Below, piece after piece: positions 1 to 9,167 of a stretch of DNA of 64,000 bases. The stretch lies in assembly GCF_036075115.1 (NCBI RefSeq), contig NZ_CP107958.1, positions 3,906,001 through 3,970,000 on the forward strand, given 5' to 3'. Source of the DNA: Streptomyces sp. NBC_00377 (GTDB taxonomy: Bacteria > Actinomycetota > Actinomycetes > Streptomycetales > Streptomycetaceae). Positions within the stretch are counted from its first letter, which is position 1. Every line of letters begins with the position of its first letter. A program made the translations under genes and the position numbers. The notes below the pieces were generated by a model that searched no databases, was not told the DNA's origin, and worked only from the letters and a program-made list of their open reading frames with translations.

Positions 1-552
1 CCGAAGGAGCCGCCCGCCGACGAACCGCTGTTCCCGTTCACCGCCGGCCGCTTCGGCTCCGGCGCCAACATGGCCTTCCGTGCCGAGGTGCTGCGGGCGG
101 TCGGCTGCTTCGACCCGGCGACCGGCGCGGGCACGCTCGCGCGAGGCGGCGACGACCTCTACGGGTTCGTCCGCGTCCTGGCCGACGGTCACCGGCTGCA
201 CTACACCCCACGGGCCCTGGTCTGGCACCACCACCGTGAGACCTGGCGGGACCTGGAGACGCAGGCGTACGGCTACGGCGCCGGCCTCACCGCCTACCTC
301 ACGGCGATCCTCGTCAACCGTCCCGGCCTGCTTCCCGCGTTCCTGGCCCGCCTGCCCCGGGGGATCGCCCACGCGCGGACGCTGACGGCCGGCAGGGAGG
401 CGGGGGCCACGGCGGGCGGCTCGCCCGGCGGACACGACGACCGCAGCCACGCCTGGCCAGGCCGGCTGTCCCGGCTCCAGCGGCGCGGCATGCTCTACGG
501 GCCGGTGGGCTACCTGCGGGCCAGGCGCGCGTGGCGAGGTGCAGCGCGATGA
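1..552 (+). CDS. GT2-family glycosyltransferase, C-terminal part (5' end outside window)
   Basis: The frame is open from base 1, so only the last 183 codons are visible. The visible part has the C-terminal half of a GT-A glycosyltransferase: a GSGANMAFR stretch that normally lines the acceptor site, followed by GGDDLYGFVRVL, the place of the conserved ED/DD acceptor-loop motif, then a basic HHHRET stretch. The distal 70 residues are a variable tail rich in Gly, Ala and Arg. Such enzymes move an activated sugar onto a growing glycan at the inner membrane face. The stop codon overlaps the start of the next gene (ATGA), so the two are translationally coupled in an exopolysaccharide operon. The sugar specificity cannot be told. 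Confidence 0.8.
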   Translation, partial: PKEPPADEPLFPFTAGRFGSGANMAFRAEVLRAVGCFDPATGAGTLARGGDDLYGFVRVLADGHRLHYTPRALVWHHHRETWRDLETQAYGYGAGLTAYLTAILVNRPGLLPAFLARLPRGIAHARTLTAGREAGATAGGSPGGHDDRSHAWPGRLSRLQRRGMLYGPVGYLRARRAWRGAAR

Positions 553-1427
553 CGTCGTCCGCGCACAGAGCCGACGCGAACCACATCGACGGCAGCGGCA
601 GCGGCAGCGGCAGCGGCAGTATCGGTGCCCGCGGGGTGGGCTGCATTCCGGTGTTCCTGTACCACGCGGTCATGGACGATCCGCCCGGCTGGATCGCCGA
701 GTTCACCATCAGCCCGAAACAGTTCGGCGAGCACCTGGACGCCGTCGTGGACAGCGGCCGTACGCCCGTCACCATCAGCTCGCTCGCCGACCACCTCGCC
801 GGGCGGGCGCCGCTGCCGTCCCGCCCGGTGCTGCTCACCTTCGACGACGGTTTCGCCGACCTGCCCGGCGCGACCGCCGAGGCCCTGGCCGGGCGCGGGC
901 TGTCAGCGACCGCCTACCTCACCACCGGAGCGATCACGCGAGGCGGGCGCAGCCTGCTGCCGTCCGCTCCGATGATGACGCTGGAACAGGCGGCGGAACT
1001 CGAGCAACACGGAGTGGAGATCGGCAGCCACACCGTCACCCATGCGCAGCTGGACACCCTCGGGCCCAAGGCACTCGCGCACGAACTGCGTTCTTCGCGT
1101 TCGGTGTTGGAGGACGCCCTCGGGCATGACGTCCGCCATCTCGCCTACCCGCACGGCTACAACAGCGCTCGGGTACGGCGTATGGCGGCGGCCGTGGGCT
1201 ACGAGACGGCCACCGCGGTGCGGCACGCGCTCAGTTCGGACCGCGACGAGCACTACCGCATCGCCCGGCTGATCGTGCGCCGCAGCCACACCGTCGCCGA
1301 TGTCCAGGGCTGGCTGGCGGGCTCGGGCGCCCGGGTGGCCCCGTACCGCGACAGCCCCAGAACCGTCGGCTGGCGGTGGTACCGCCGCGCCCGCGCCGTC
1401 GTGCGGGGACCCGTGTTCGCCGGCTGA
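549..1427 (+). CDS. NodB-type polysaccharide deacetylase
   Basis: A 292-residue protein of the carbohydrate esterase 4 (NodB) family, which removes N-acetyl groups from GlcNAc-type polymers with a divalent metal. Motif 1 is LTFDDGF, with the catalytic and metal Asp at about residues 99 and 100. Motif 2 is SHTVTH, with metal ligands His161 and His165. Motif 3 is the AYPHGY stretch that forms the groove wall. No signal peptide is evident, and the N-terminus carries a Gly-Ser run made by a GGCAGC repeat. I chose ATG 549 because it overlaps the upstream stop as ATGA; a GTG at 531 is also possible. It lies between a glycosyltransferase and a polytopic membrane protein, so its target is probably the locus's own glycan. 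Confidence 0.88.
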   Translation: MTSSAHRADANHIDGSGSGSGSGSIGARGVGCIPVFLYHAVMDDPPGWIAEFTISPKQFGEHLDAVVDSGRTPVTISSLADHLAGRAPLPSRPVLLTFDDGFADLPGATAEALAGRGLSATAYLTTGAITRGGRSLLPSAPMMTLEQAAELEQHGVEIGSHTVTHAQLDTLGPKALAHELRSSRSVLEDALGHDVRHLAYPHGYNSARVRRMAAAVGYETATAVRHALSSDRDEHYRIARLIVRRSHTVADVQGWLAGSGARVAPYRDSPRTVGWRWYRRARAVVRGPVFAG

Positions 1428-1477
1428 GCGGAGGCCGAGCGAGCCGGTGAGGGGGCTGAGGCGGGCAGTCGAGTTCG

Positions 1478-1520
1478 ACGATTTTGGTGTGAAAAGAAGA
1501 GAAAATTCCTATAGTTGGCA
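1478..1520 (+). promoter_or_regulatory. AT-rich promoter-like island
   Basis: A short stretch of A and T in an otherwise about 72% GC window, ending in TATAGT at 1510-1515, which resembles a -10 box. TTGGTG at 1484-1489 could be a -35 but the spacer would be 20 bases, so the assignment is weak. It sits directly before the membrane protein gene at 1541 and suggests that this gene has its own promoter. Confidence 0.3.
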
Positions 1521-1540
1521 TGGGGGAGGGGAGCCTCGAC

Positions 1541-3490
1541 GTGCAACAGAACGTACCTGTGCCGAGCACGCCCGCGCCGAGCACAGATTCAGGGAGCACG
1601 CCTTTACCGAGCACCGAGAGCAGTGAGCTGCCCACCCCCGACCGCTCCGCCGGACCGGGTCCTCCGAGCCGGACCACGGGCGGTGGCCGCAGACCCTGGC
1701 GGATCCCACGCCGTCCACCGGACGCCGCCCTGCTGACCCTGCTGCTCGCCGCCGGGCTGTGGGTGTACGCGCTGCCCCGCATCGGCTTCCGCGAGATGGG
1801 CGACTACGGCCTGCTGGACCGGCTGCCGGTCGCCTACTACCTCTCCCTGCTGGTCCTCACCGCGGGCTTCGTCCTCAGCCTGCGTCGCGCGGGCACCGCA
1901 CCCTGGTGGCCGGCCGCGCACTGTGCCGCGCTGCTCCTCGCACTGAAGGCGCCACCGGCGGTGCTGTACGACGCGGTGCGCTACCCGTGGGCCTCCAAGC
2001 ACGACGCCATCGTCAACACGCTGCTCGCCAACGGGGAACTGCGTCCTGGCGCGGCACTGTCGGGCAACATGTCGGCCTACGACCAGTGGCCGGGGTTCTT
2101 CACCCTCGACGCCGCTCTGGTGCGCGCCTTCGGCGTCGAGAGCGCCGCCGCCTACGCCAACTGGGCGCCGATCGTCGTCGGCCTGCTCATGATGCCGGTG
2201 CTGGTCCTGATCTACCGCACGTTCTGCGAGGACTGGCGGCTGGTGTGGACCGCCGTCTGGATCTTCCAGCTCGCCAACTGGGTGGGCCAGGACTACTTCG
2301 CCCCACAGGCGCTCGCGTACCTGCTGCATCTGACGATCCTCGCGGTGGTCCTGCGGCACTTCGTGCGCCCCGGATCCGCCGGCCGGCTGCGCGACCGCAC
2401 CTTCCTCGACCCCGTGGCCGCCCCCGTCCCACCGCCGACGGGCAGCAGGCAGCGCGCGGTGTGCGTGGTGATCCTTGCCCCGCTGATCGCCGCCGTCAAC
2501 GCCACGCACCAGCTCACCCCGGTGATGCTCACCATCTGCCTGGTCGCGCTGAGCTTCACCCGCCGCTACCGCAACTACGGGCTGCTGGTCGTCGCCGTGG
2601 TGCTCATGCTCACCTGGGACCTCACCATGGGGCGCCCGCTGTTCGTCGAGACGCTCTCCACCATCAGGCAGTCGATCGGCGAGCTGACCGAGAACTCCCG
2701 CGCGGGCTACACGGGCCGGCTCACCGGGCCGGGGCCCGAACTGGCGGGCACCGCCAACGTGGTGATGGTGCTCGCGATCGCCGTCCTCGCCGGGACCGCC
2801 GTCGTGCTGCGACGCAGGCTGACCCGCAGCGCGCTGCCGCTGCTGCTGGTGTCCGTCGCCCCGGTCCCCCTGTTCGCCGTCAACGACTACGGCGGCGAAA
2901 TGCTGTTCCGCGTCTACCTGTTCGCCCTGCCGGGGGCGGCCTTCTTCGCCGCCGCCGCGCTCGTGCCGGCCGTCGCGGGGACCCGTCGCGGCAAGGCGAA
3001 GGCACTACGGCGCAGGGTCACGGCCGTCGCCCTGCCGGCCGTCCTGCTGATGCTGCTGGCCGGGTTCCTGCCGTCGTACTACGGCAAGGAGAAGATGTTC
3101 TACACGCCGCCGCAGGAGACGGCCCTGGTCACGAGAGCCCTCGACAACGCCCCCGACGGTTCACTCATCCTCGCCACCAGCGGTTCCTTCCCGCAGGCGC
3201 TCCATCATTACGACCGCCTCGAGCACTGGTTCTTCGCCGAACAGGCACTGCCCGAGAACGAGAAGATGCTGAAGGACCCGGCCCGCTACCTCGCTGCCGG
3301 AATCCCACCCGGCGCGAAGGCGTACGTCGTTCTCACCCGCACCCAGGACATCTACGCCGCCGGAGAGGGACTCCTGCCGCCCGACGGCTTCGAGACCCTG
3401 CGCTCGAAGCTCGCCGCCTCGCCCCTCTTCCGAACCGTCGAAAGCCATCCGTACGGCATTGTCCTCGAGTACCGCCCAGCCACTCCCTGA
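1541..3490 (+). CDS. Polytopic membrane protein of polysaccharide locus (glycosyltransferase-like)
   Basis: A 649-residue protein with a Pro-rich cytoplasmic N-terminus of about 55 residues, then 12 or more hydrophobic segments and a soluble C-terminal portion of about 130 residues. The architecture resembles GT-C-type or Wzy-like membrane enzymes, but I cannot assign a family. A region around WAPIVVGLL to NWVGQDYFAPQAL, which lies in the first half, recurs in degraded form at the C-terminus of the flippase encoded at 5516-7939. GTG 1541 is chosen because GGGGAGGGGAG lies 8 bases upstream; an in-frame ATG at 1520 has no ribosome site. Its neighbours (glycosyltransferase, deacetylase, flippase) suggest a role in polymerising or modifying a surface glycan. 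Confidence 0.8.
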   Translation: MQQNVPVPSTPAPSTDSGSTPLPSTESSELPTPDRSAGPGPPSRTTGGGRRPWRIPRRPPDAALLTLLLAAGLWVYALPRIGFREMGDYGLLDRLPVAYYLSLLVLTAGFVLSLRRAGTAPWWPAAHCAALLLALKAPPAVLYDAVRYPWASKHDAIVNTLLANGELRPGAALSGNMSAYDQWPGFFTLDAALVRAFGVESAAAYANWAPIVVGLLMMPVLVLIYRTFCEDWRLVWTAVWIFQLANWVGQDYFAPQALAYLLHLTILAVVLRHFVRPGSAGRLRDRTFLDPVAAPVPPPTGSRQRAVCVVILAPLIAAVNATHQLTPVMLTICLVALSFTRRYRNYGLLVVAVVLMLTWDLTMGRPLFVETLSTIRQSIGELTENSRAGYTGRLTGPGPELAGTANVVMVLAIAVLAGTAVVLRRRLTRSALPLLLVSVAPVPLFAVNDYGGEMLFRVYLFALPGAAFFAAAALVPAVAGTRRGKAKALRRRVTAVALPAVLLMLLAGFLPSYYGKEKMFYTPPQETALVTRALDNAPDGSLILATSGSFPQALHHYDRLEHWFFAEQALPENEKMLKDPARYLAAGIPPGAKAYVVLTRTQDIYAAGEGLLPPDGFETLRSKLAASPLFRTVESHPYGIVLEYRPATP

Positions 3491-3503
3491 CGTCACGACG
3501 GCC

Positions 3504-4286
3504 GTGGCGGCCTCGACGATCACGACAGCCACCGCGACCACCGCGACCACCGCGACCACCGCGACCACGACAAATGACCACAAGGTGATCGAATTGACGA
3601 CCGCAGACCCCGCGGGCATCGGCAAGAAGGACATCGACAACCAGGTCATCCACCACCAGGTCGGCACGGGCGGCAGGGCCGGTGAGGGCCGCGCGGTGCG
3701 CGAGGGCGGAGACATGGACGAGGGCGGGAAGCGAGGCCGGAGCGGGGACAGTGGCGAGCGCGGGGACAGTGGCGTCGGGGCCGAGAGAGGCGACAGGGGC
3801 GACAGAGGCGATCGCGACGAGAGGGACGCGGCCACGAGTCACGAACTCGTGATCGACACCGGAACCGCCCGGGGCATGAGAGTCTCCGCCACTCACCTGA
3901 GGGTCCTCGTCGCGGCCTCCGGCTGGCTGGCGCTGGCCGCCACCGCCGTACCCGGTCCCTCTCCGCTGCGCTGGGTCCCGGTGCTGCTGTTCGCCCTGTT
4001 CGGTCCGGGTTGCGCAGCCCTCTATCCGCAGCCGGGCGGCCTGGCCTCCGGTGCCAGGCTGGAGGCCGTCGCACTCGCGGCGCCCCTCAGCCTGTCGCTC
4101 GGGGTACTGACCGCGACCTCGTTGTTCCTGGTCAAGAGCTTCTCGATGACCGCGTTCCTCGTCTCGCTCGCCTGCTTCACCACGGTCACCGCGGCCCTGC
4201 CGGGGCTGCCGCTGCCCGCCGCGCGGCGCGGCGCGGTCGAACGCGCCAAGGTCAGGCGCAGGCCCTCCGGAGGCAGTGACACATGA
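3504..4286 (+). CDS. Small membrane protein with low-complexity N-terminus
   Basis: I do not recognise this family. About 135 N-terminal residues are low-complexity: a Thr-Ala run made by ACCGCG repeats, then charged Gly-Asp-Arg repeats. After them come four hydrophobic stretches (about SGWLALAATAV, VPVLLFALFG, LAAPLSLSLGVL and FLVSLACFTTV) and a basic tail. Third-position GC is strong from about 3490 onward, so the low-complexity part is probably translated. The start is uncertain: GTG 3504, TTG 3459, GTG 3585 or ATG 3714 (GAGGG 6 bases upstream) are all possible. It follows the polytopic membrane protein with no gap and is probably its operon partner. Confidence 0.6.
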   Translation: MAASTITTATATTATTATTATTTNDHKVIELTTADPAGIGKKDIDNQVIHHQVGTGGRAGEGRAVREGGDMDEGGKRGRSGDSGERGDSGVGAERGDRGDRGDRDERDAATSHELVIDTGTARGMRVSATHLRVLVAASGWLALAATAVPGPSPLRWVPVLLFALFGPGCAALYPQPGGLASGARLEAVALAAPLSLSLGVLTATSLFLVKSFSMTAFLVSLACFTTVTAALPGLPLPAARRGAVERAKVRRRPSGGSDT

Positions 4287-4356
4287 CGGGCGGCATCGGC
4301 GGCGCGCACCACGCAGCCCGACCGAACCGCGTGGGACGAGGAGCACGGAGGACCAC

Positions 4357-5595
4357 ATGGGGGACGACTTGGCGGCCGAGTTCGAGGACGGGTTGAAGGA
4401 GGACCGGGCGGGCGCCCCGGAGCACCGCTCGGAGGCAGGCCCGCGGGACGGCCCGGGGCGACGTCGCCCGGAAGGTGAGGCGGGGGGCGACCCAGGAGGG
4501 GCGAGGCGGGCCTACAAGGCCGTCGTGCTGGTGGCGGTGGCCGCGCTGCTGGCCGGGCTCGGCATCTGGGCCGGCCGCTCCGAGGACCCGGATTCGACCA
4601 CGGACGCCCTCCCCGACAACGCGGCCTCGGGTGAGCTGCCCGCCGGTGCCTGCGCCCCCACCGGCACGCTGGTACCGCCCTGCGGCGCATGGTGGGGCGC
4701 CGCCGTGCCGTACGCCGCGGACGGCTCGCTCAAGGACGCCGTGCACGGCTTCGAGAAGCGGATCGGCCGCAAGCTGGACCTCGTCTACAACTACCACGAC
4801 ATGTCGGGCACCGAGCTCGATGGGGAACTCCTCACCCCGGACGAACAGGAACTCGGCCGGGACCGACTGCTCATGCTGGCCTGGGAGTCCACCGTCTGGA
4901 CCGAGCCGCACCACGAGAACTGGACGGAGACCCAGCTCGGCTGGAGGAACATCGCCTCCGGCGAGCTCGACAAGAAGATCCTCGATCCGCAGATCCGCCG
5001 GATCAGGGCCTACGGCAAACGCGTCTTCCTCTCCTTCGACCAGGAGACCGACGCCCGCATCAAGGAAGGGGCGGGCACCCCGCGGGAGTTCGTCGCCGCG
5101 TACCGCCATGTCCGCGACCGTTTCCGGAAACTGGGCGCGGACAACGTCGTATGGGTGTGGACCGTCTCCGGCTATCTCGGCAGCGCGGCCGACATGAAGG
5201 CGCTCTACCCCGGGGACGAGTACGTCGACTGGATCGCCATGGACCAGTACAACTACTACCAGTGCCACGGCACCGACGACTGGAAGGACTTCCTGCGCAG
5301 TCAGCGGCCCAGCTACGAGTGGCTGCGCGAGAACATCAGCGCCGACAAGCCGGTGATGCTCGCGGAGTTCGCCACCGCGCCGGACGCCGACGCCCCGCAG
5401 CGGCAACGCGACTGGTACACCCGGATCCCCGCAGCCGTGAAGAAGCTCCCTGAGGTGAAGGCGCTGGTGCACTGGAACCGGCCGACCTCCGAGGAGCCCG
5501 AGTGTGATCTGACCGTCAACGAGGGCCCGGGTCTGGACGGTTACCGGGAGGCGGGGAAGAACGGCTACTTCCACCAGCCCGTGCCGTCCCGCTGA
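4357..5595 (+). CDS. Membrane-anchored GH26-like glycanase
   Basis: A 412-residue protein with an acidic, Gly-rich cytoplasmic N-terminus, one transmembrane segment at about residues 52-70, and an extracellular TIM-barrel domain resembling glycoside hydrolase family 26 (mannanase, endoglucanase). The two likely catalytic acids are Glu230 in SFDQETD and Glu337 in LAEFA. In classic GH26 enzymes the acid/base Glu is preceded by His, here replaced by Gln, which may mark a divergent subgroup. ATG 4357 is preceded by GGAGG at 5-6 bases. It is likely to trim or release the polymer made by the surrounding locus. The 3' end overlaps the convergent flippase gene by 80 bases. Confidence 0.8.
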   Translation: MGDDLAAEFEDGLKEDRAGAPEHRSEAGPRDGPGRRRPEGEAGGDPGGARRAYKAVVLVAVAALLAGLGIWAGRSEDPDSTTDALPDNAASGELPAGACAPTGTLVPPCGAWWGAAVPYAADGSLKDAVHGFEKRIGRKLDLVYNYHDMSGTELDGELLTPDEQELGRDRLLMLAWESTVWTEPHHENWTETQLGWRNIASGELDKKILDPQIRRIRAYGKRVFLSFDQETDARIKEGAGTPREFVAAYRHVRDRFRKLGADNVVWVWTVSGYLGSAADMKALYPGDEYVDWIAMDQYNYYQCHGTDDWKDFLRSQRPSYEWLRENISADKPVMLAEFATAPDADAPQRQRDWYTRIPAAVKKLPEVKALVHWNRPTSEEPECDLTVNEGPGLDGYREAGKNGYFHQPVPSR

Positions 5596-7939
5596 CCGCG
5601 CCCCGTGGGCGTCCCGCCCGCGCGCCGCGGCGGGCGAGCGACACGATCGCGGCGACGAGGGTGAGCCCGGCCAGCAGGGGCAGTGCCGTCGGCGAGAGCT
5701 CCAGCCGCCACACCCAGCCGCCCAGCGCGACGAGGTACAGGACCCCCCAGCGCCCCGGCCAGGTCAGCCACCGGTCCGCGCCCGCGAGCAGCAGCCACAG
5801 CGGTATGAGACACAGCAACTGCGCGACGAGTGGTGTCCAGCGCAGCAGCGACCCCGGCCCGTCGAGCCCCAGGCCCTCCGCGAGGAATCCGGCCGCCTTC
5901 GCGTACCACGCCCCACCGACGGGAGACGGCTCCCGGCCGAAGGCGACGGGTACGCCGTACAGGGCGAGCAGCACTGAACCGAGGGCCGCCCCCGGCAGCA
6001 GGGCGCTCCGCGCGGCGCGCAGCGTCACCGCGCCCACGAACACCAGGAGCAGCAGGCCCCCGGCGACCGTTGCCGTGGGCGGCAGCGCCGCCAGCTGCTG
6101 ACGTCCGGTCTGCACGTCTCCGGTCGGGCCGTCGAGCCACGGCAGCTCACGCAGCGCCGCCCAGAAGACCCCGGTGGCTACAGCGAGCGTTCCCCACAGC
6201 CCACCCGCGACCCGCTTCTCCCGGCTGCCGGCCGCACTCCCCCGCTCCCGGCTGGAGGCGGCCCGGTCGGCCGCGACCGCCCGGGCCGCATCGTCGCGCC
6301 GCGCCTCCACAGCCAAAGGCCCCTGCGCAGCGCGCTGTGCACCCTCGCACCCCTTGTCGCTCTCGTCCTTCCCGTTCGCGTCGGCGGACTCGTGCGGCCG
6401 CACTATCAGCGCCAGCGTGTCCGCTTGCAGCGCCTCGCGTTCGTAGCCGGGACGCCCGATGAACAGAGTCACCGTGTCCTCGTCGACGCCCTCGCGTTCG
6501 TGAGCCGCCCGGCGCGCCCAGTTCGTGCCGTACCCGGCGGTGGCGTTCAGCCGTGCCCAGTGGGTGCCGTAGGCCGGACCGGCGGAGGACCGGCCTACGG
6601 GCAGCCGAGCGTTGCGGCGCAGCGCGGAGCGCAGACCGACGGCGGAGACGGTGGCGATCAGGGTCATGCTGAGCAGGACCGCCCAGCCGGCGCCCGCGAT
6701 CCCGGCCGGCGCGAACAGTACGGCCGCGCTGCCCAGCACCAGCGCGCACATGGCGCCCTGGAGTGCGGCGAGCACGCCGGTGCGGCCCTGCACCCGCAGC
6801 ACCCCGATGTACAGCTCGACCACGACCCGGGGCAGCGCCCCGGCGGCGAGCAGCCGCAGCACTGTGGTGCCGTGGTCGGCGTAGTCCTCGTTGAAAGGCA
6901 GCAGGATCTGCGGGGCGAACACCACCAGGACCAACACCACCGGCACCAGCAGCAGCGTCATACGGCGCAGCGCCCCGCGCACGCCCTCGGCGAGCTGCCG
7001 CGGGTCGTGCGAAGCGTGTGCGGTGAGGGAGGAGGCCATGTTGATGGCCATGAACTCCATGGTGCCGCCGACGGTGTACGCCACGTAGAAGTAGCCGTTC
7101 TCCGCCGCGCTGAAGCGCACCGCGACCATCACCGGCAGCAGGTTGATCATCGCCAGGCTGAACAGCGCGCCGAGCGAGTCCCCGGCCAGGAAGCGGCCCA
7201 TCTCGCGCAGTGGGGGCGGCTCCAGGTCGCGGTCGGCGGCAGCCTGGCGCGGGATCAGCCGGCGGAAGATCAACCAGCCGAGGGGCAGCGTCGAGAGCGC
7301 GATCGCCATGGCCCAGGACACGAAGATGCCGAGCACCGGGAGCGCGGTCGCGAACACGGCCAGCAGGATCAGCTTGCCGATGGAGAACACCGCGTTGCCG
7401 AGGGGCACCCACCCCGACCTGCGCAGGCCGGTGAGCACCCCGTCCTGGAGCGTGAGCAGGGCCCACGCCACGCACGCGACGACGAAGGCCGCCCCCGCGG
7501 CGGCCGTGCCGAGCGGTGCGTAGGTCGCGCCCCACAGGTCGAGGGTGAGCAGGAAGGCGAACGCGGCGACGGCGACCACCACCGAACTGGCCGCGTACGC
7601 CCGCCACACCAGCGAGCCCGTGGCCCGCCCGGCACGCGGCACGAAGCGGACGACGGCCCCGATCATCGTCGTCGCCGTGATGCTGGCGAGCAGCCGCATC
7701 GCCGCGATCGCGGCCGAGCCCTGTCCGACGGCCTCCTCCGAGTAGTAGCGCGCCGCCACCAGCCAGAAGCCCAGGCCGAGCACGGCGGAGACGCCGGTGC
7801 TGAGCATCAGGAAGTAGGCGTTCTTGAACAGGGATCCGGGGCTCTGGGTACCGTCGGCCGGTGTCGTGGCCGCCGTCTCCTTTCCGACGGGCGGCGCCGA
7901 GGGCACGGATACCTGGATCTCGGCCTGTGTCTCAGCCAC
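5516..7939 (-). CDS. Wzx-like flippase with extra C-terminal membrane domain
   Basis: An 807-residue protein. Residues from about 40 to 450 form a MOP-superfamily lipid-linked oligosaccharide flippase with about 12-14 membrane segments and the usual GFWLVAARYYS opening. A charged linker of about 120 residues follows, and then a second hydrophobic domain with 5-6 segments, starting near LWGTLAVATGVFWAAL. This second domain aligns by eye with the first half of the membrane protein at 1541-3490: RWTPLVAQLL with NWAPIVVGLL, and LSPTALPLLAGLT with FAPQALAYLLHLT. GTG 7939 is chosen because it overlaps the aminotransferase stop by 8 bases. The role is presumably export of a lipid-linked glycan; the tail may dock the polymerase-like partner. 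Confidence 0.82.
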   Translation of the reverse strand: MAETQAEIQVSVPSAPPVGKETAATTPADGTQSPGSLFKNAYFLMLSTGVSAVLGLGFWLVAARYYSEEAVGQGSAAIAAMRLLASITATTMIGAVVRFVPRAGRATGSLVWRAYAASSVVVAVAAFAFLLTLDLWGATYAPLGTAAAGAAFVVACVAWALLTLQDGVLTGLRRSGWVPLGNAVFSIGKLILLAVFATALPVLGIFVSWAMAIALSTLPLGWLIFRRLIPRQAAADRDLEPPPLREMGRFLAGDSLGALFSLAMINLLPVMVAVRFSAAENGYFYVAYTVGGTMEFMAINMASSLTAHASHDPRQLAEGVRGALRRMTLLLVPVVLVLVVFAPQILLPFNEDYADHGTTVLRLLAAGALPRVVVELYIGVLRVQGRTGVLAALQGAMCALVLGSAAVLFAPAGIAGAGWAVLLSMTLIATVSAVGLRSALRRNARLPVGRSSAGPAYGTHWARLNATAGYGTNWARRAAHEREGVDEDTVTLFIGRPGYEREALQADTLALIVRPHESADANGKDESDKGCEGAQRAAQGPLAVEARRDDAARAVAADRAASSRERGSAAGSREKRVAGGLWGTLAVATGVFWAALRELPWLDGPTGDVQTGRQQLAALPPTATVAGGLLLLVFVGAVTLRAARSALLPGAALGSVLLALYGVPVAFGREPSPVGGAWYAKAAGFLAEGLGLDGPGSLLRWTPLVAQLLCLIPLWLLLAGADRWLTWPGRWGVLYLVALGGWVWRLELSPTALPLLAGLTLVAAIVSLARRGARAGRPRGAVSGTARAGGSSRSSPPPGNRPDPGPR

Positions 7940-9167
7940 GGGTCGGCTCCAGCCCTCCCGGCGCCTCGGCCGGCCGGACGCCGGACTCCCGGAGCACCTC
8001 GACGACCTGCCGAGCCCGCAGCGGATCCACGGGCAGCGCATGCCGGGCGAACCAGCGGGCCCCCGCGGGATCGGGCGACAGGTCGGTGAAGGCGGCACCC
8101 GCGTAGTCGTCCAGGGGCGGGTCATAGAGGTACCCGACGATGATGCCCCGCCGCGCGAGCGCCGCCCTCGCGGCGTCCCGGTCGGCGACGAACAGCGGCA
8201 CACGGAAGAGGGGTTGGGCCCGATCGGCGCGGGATGCCCCGGGCCGCGCCCACGGGGTGGACAGGAGCAGCTCGGTGCCCGCCCGGCAGGTCGTCAGCAC
8301 CTCGTCCAGGTGGTCGAGTCTGCGGCCGATACGGCCCGCTCTCAGCGGCCCCGGACGCATCCGGTAGTCGTGCATGTCGACGCGGACCCAGGAGTCGTGG
8401 GCGGTGAGGTCCGGCGCGGTCTCGACGGCGCGGGCCAACTCGGCGGGCCGCAGCGGCATCCGGATCTCCTCCCGCTCCATCAGCCCGAGCAGCCGCATCG
8501 TGGCCCAGGCGGCCCGCCGCAACCGCAGCCCCCGTACGGCCGCCTCCGCGTACGGCCGGACGGTGTAGGCGAGTTCCGCCGTGAGCCGTGCCGGCAGCAG
8601 CAGGTCCTCGCAGGTCTTCTCCAGGGCTTCGCGCAGTCCCGGGTCGGCGCAGGCCAGGAACCCGCCGGCCTTGGCGCCGACGTGCTTGGAAAGGCTGAAG
8701 ACGGAGGCGTCCCCCCAGGCCCCGACCGGCCTGCCCCCCACTTCGCTGCCGATGGCGTGCGCCCCGTCCTCGAACAACGGGATGCCCAGTGCGTCGCACT
8801 TCTCCCGCAGCCTCGGCGTGTCGTCGGGGTTGCCGTACAGATTCGTCGTGAGGACGCCGGACAGCGAGCCCCACATCTCGTCGGGCACGGCAGCGACGTC
8901 GATCGACGCGTCCAGCGGGTTCAACGGCGCCTGAACGGGCCGCAGTCCAGCCGCCAGCACGACGAAGAAGATCACGTCGTCGTTGACCGGCGACATCAGT
9001 ACGCGTCCGCCGGGCGGGCACCAGTGGCGTAACGCCACGTACAGCCCGAATCTGCATGACGGTACATACACGCATTCCCGGCCGAGTCTGTCGCGCATGG
9101 TCGCTTCCAGCCGCTTCGGCCGTGAGCCACGCCGCGCCGACCCGAGGCCGGCCTCCCCTTTGGCCAT
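7932..9167 (-). CDS. DegT/DnrJ/EryC1/StrS-family aminotransferase
   Basis: A 411-residue PLP-dependent enzyme of the sugar aminotransferase fold. The PLP-binding Asp is in LFEDGAHA (about residue 134) and the Schiff-base Lys is Lys161 in SLSKHVG. Members usually convert a keto-sugar bound to a nucleotide into an amino sugar. Here the active-site loop SLSKHVGAKAGGF differs from the common SFxxTKxL pattern, so it may belong to a divergent subgroup and use another substrate. It is the first gene of a two-gene minus-strand unit with the flippase, which supports a role in making an amino sugar for the surface polymer. Confidence 0.85.
   Translation of the reverse strand: MAKGEAGLGSARRGSRPKRLEATMRDRLGRECVYVPSCRFGLYVALRHWCPPGGRVLMSPVNDDVIFFVVLAAGLRPVQAPLNPLDASIDVAAVPDEMWGSLSGVLTTNLYGNPDDTPRLREKCDALGIPLFEDGAHAIGSEVGGRPVGAWGDASVFSLSKHVGAKAGGFLACADPGLREALEKTCEDLLLPARLTAELAYTVRPYAEAAVRGLRLRRAAWATMRLLGLMEREEIRMPLRPAELARAVETAPDLTAHDSWVRVDMHDYRMRPGPLRAGRIGRRLDHLDEVLTTCRAGTELLLSTPWARPGASRADRAQPLFRVPLFVADRDAARAALARRGIIVGYLYDPPLDDYAGAAFTDLSPDPAGARWFARHALPVDPLRARQVVEVLRESGVRPAEAPGGLEPTRG

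Noticed and set aside
7940..8203. N-terminal extension of the flippase
   Set aside because: It lies inside the aminotransferase gene, is Arg-Pro-Ser-rich, and GTG 7939 gives the normal start overlapping the upstream stop.
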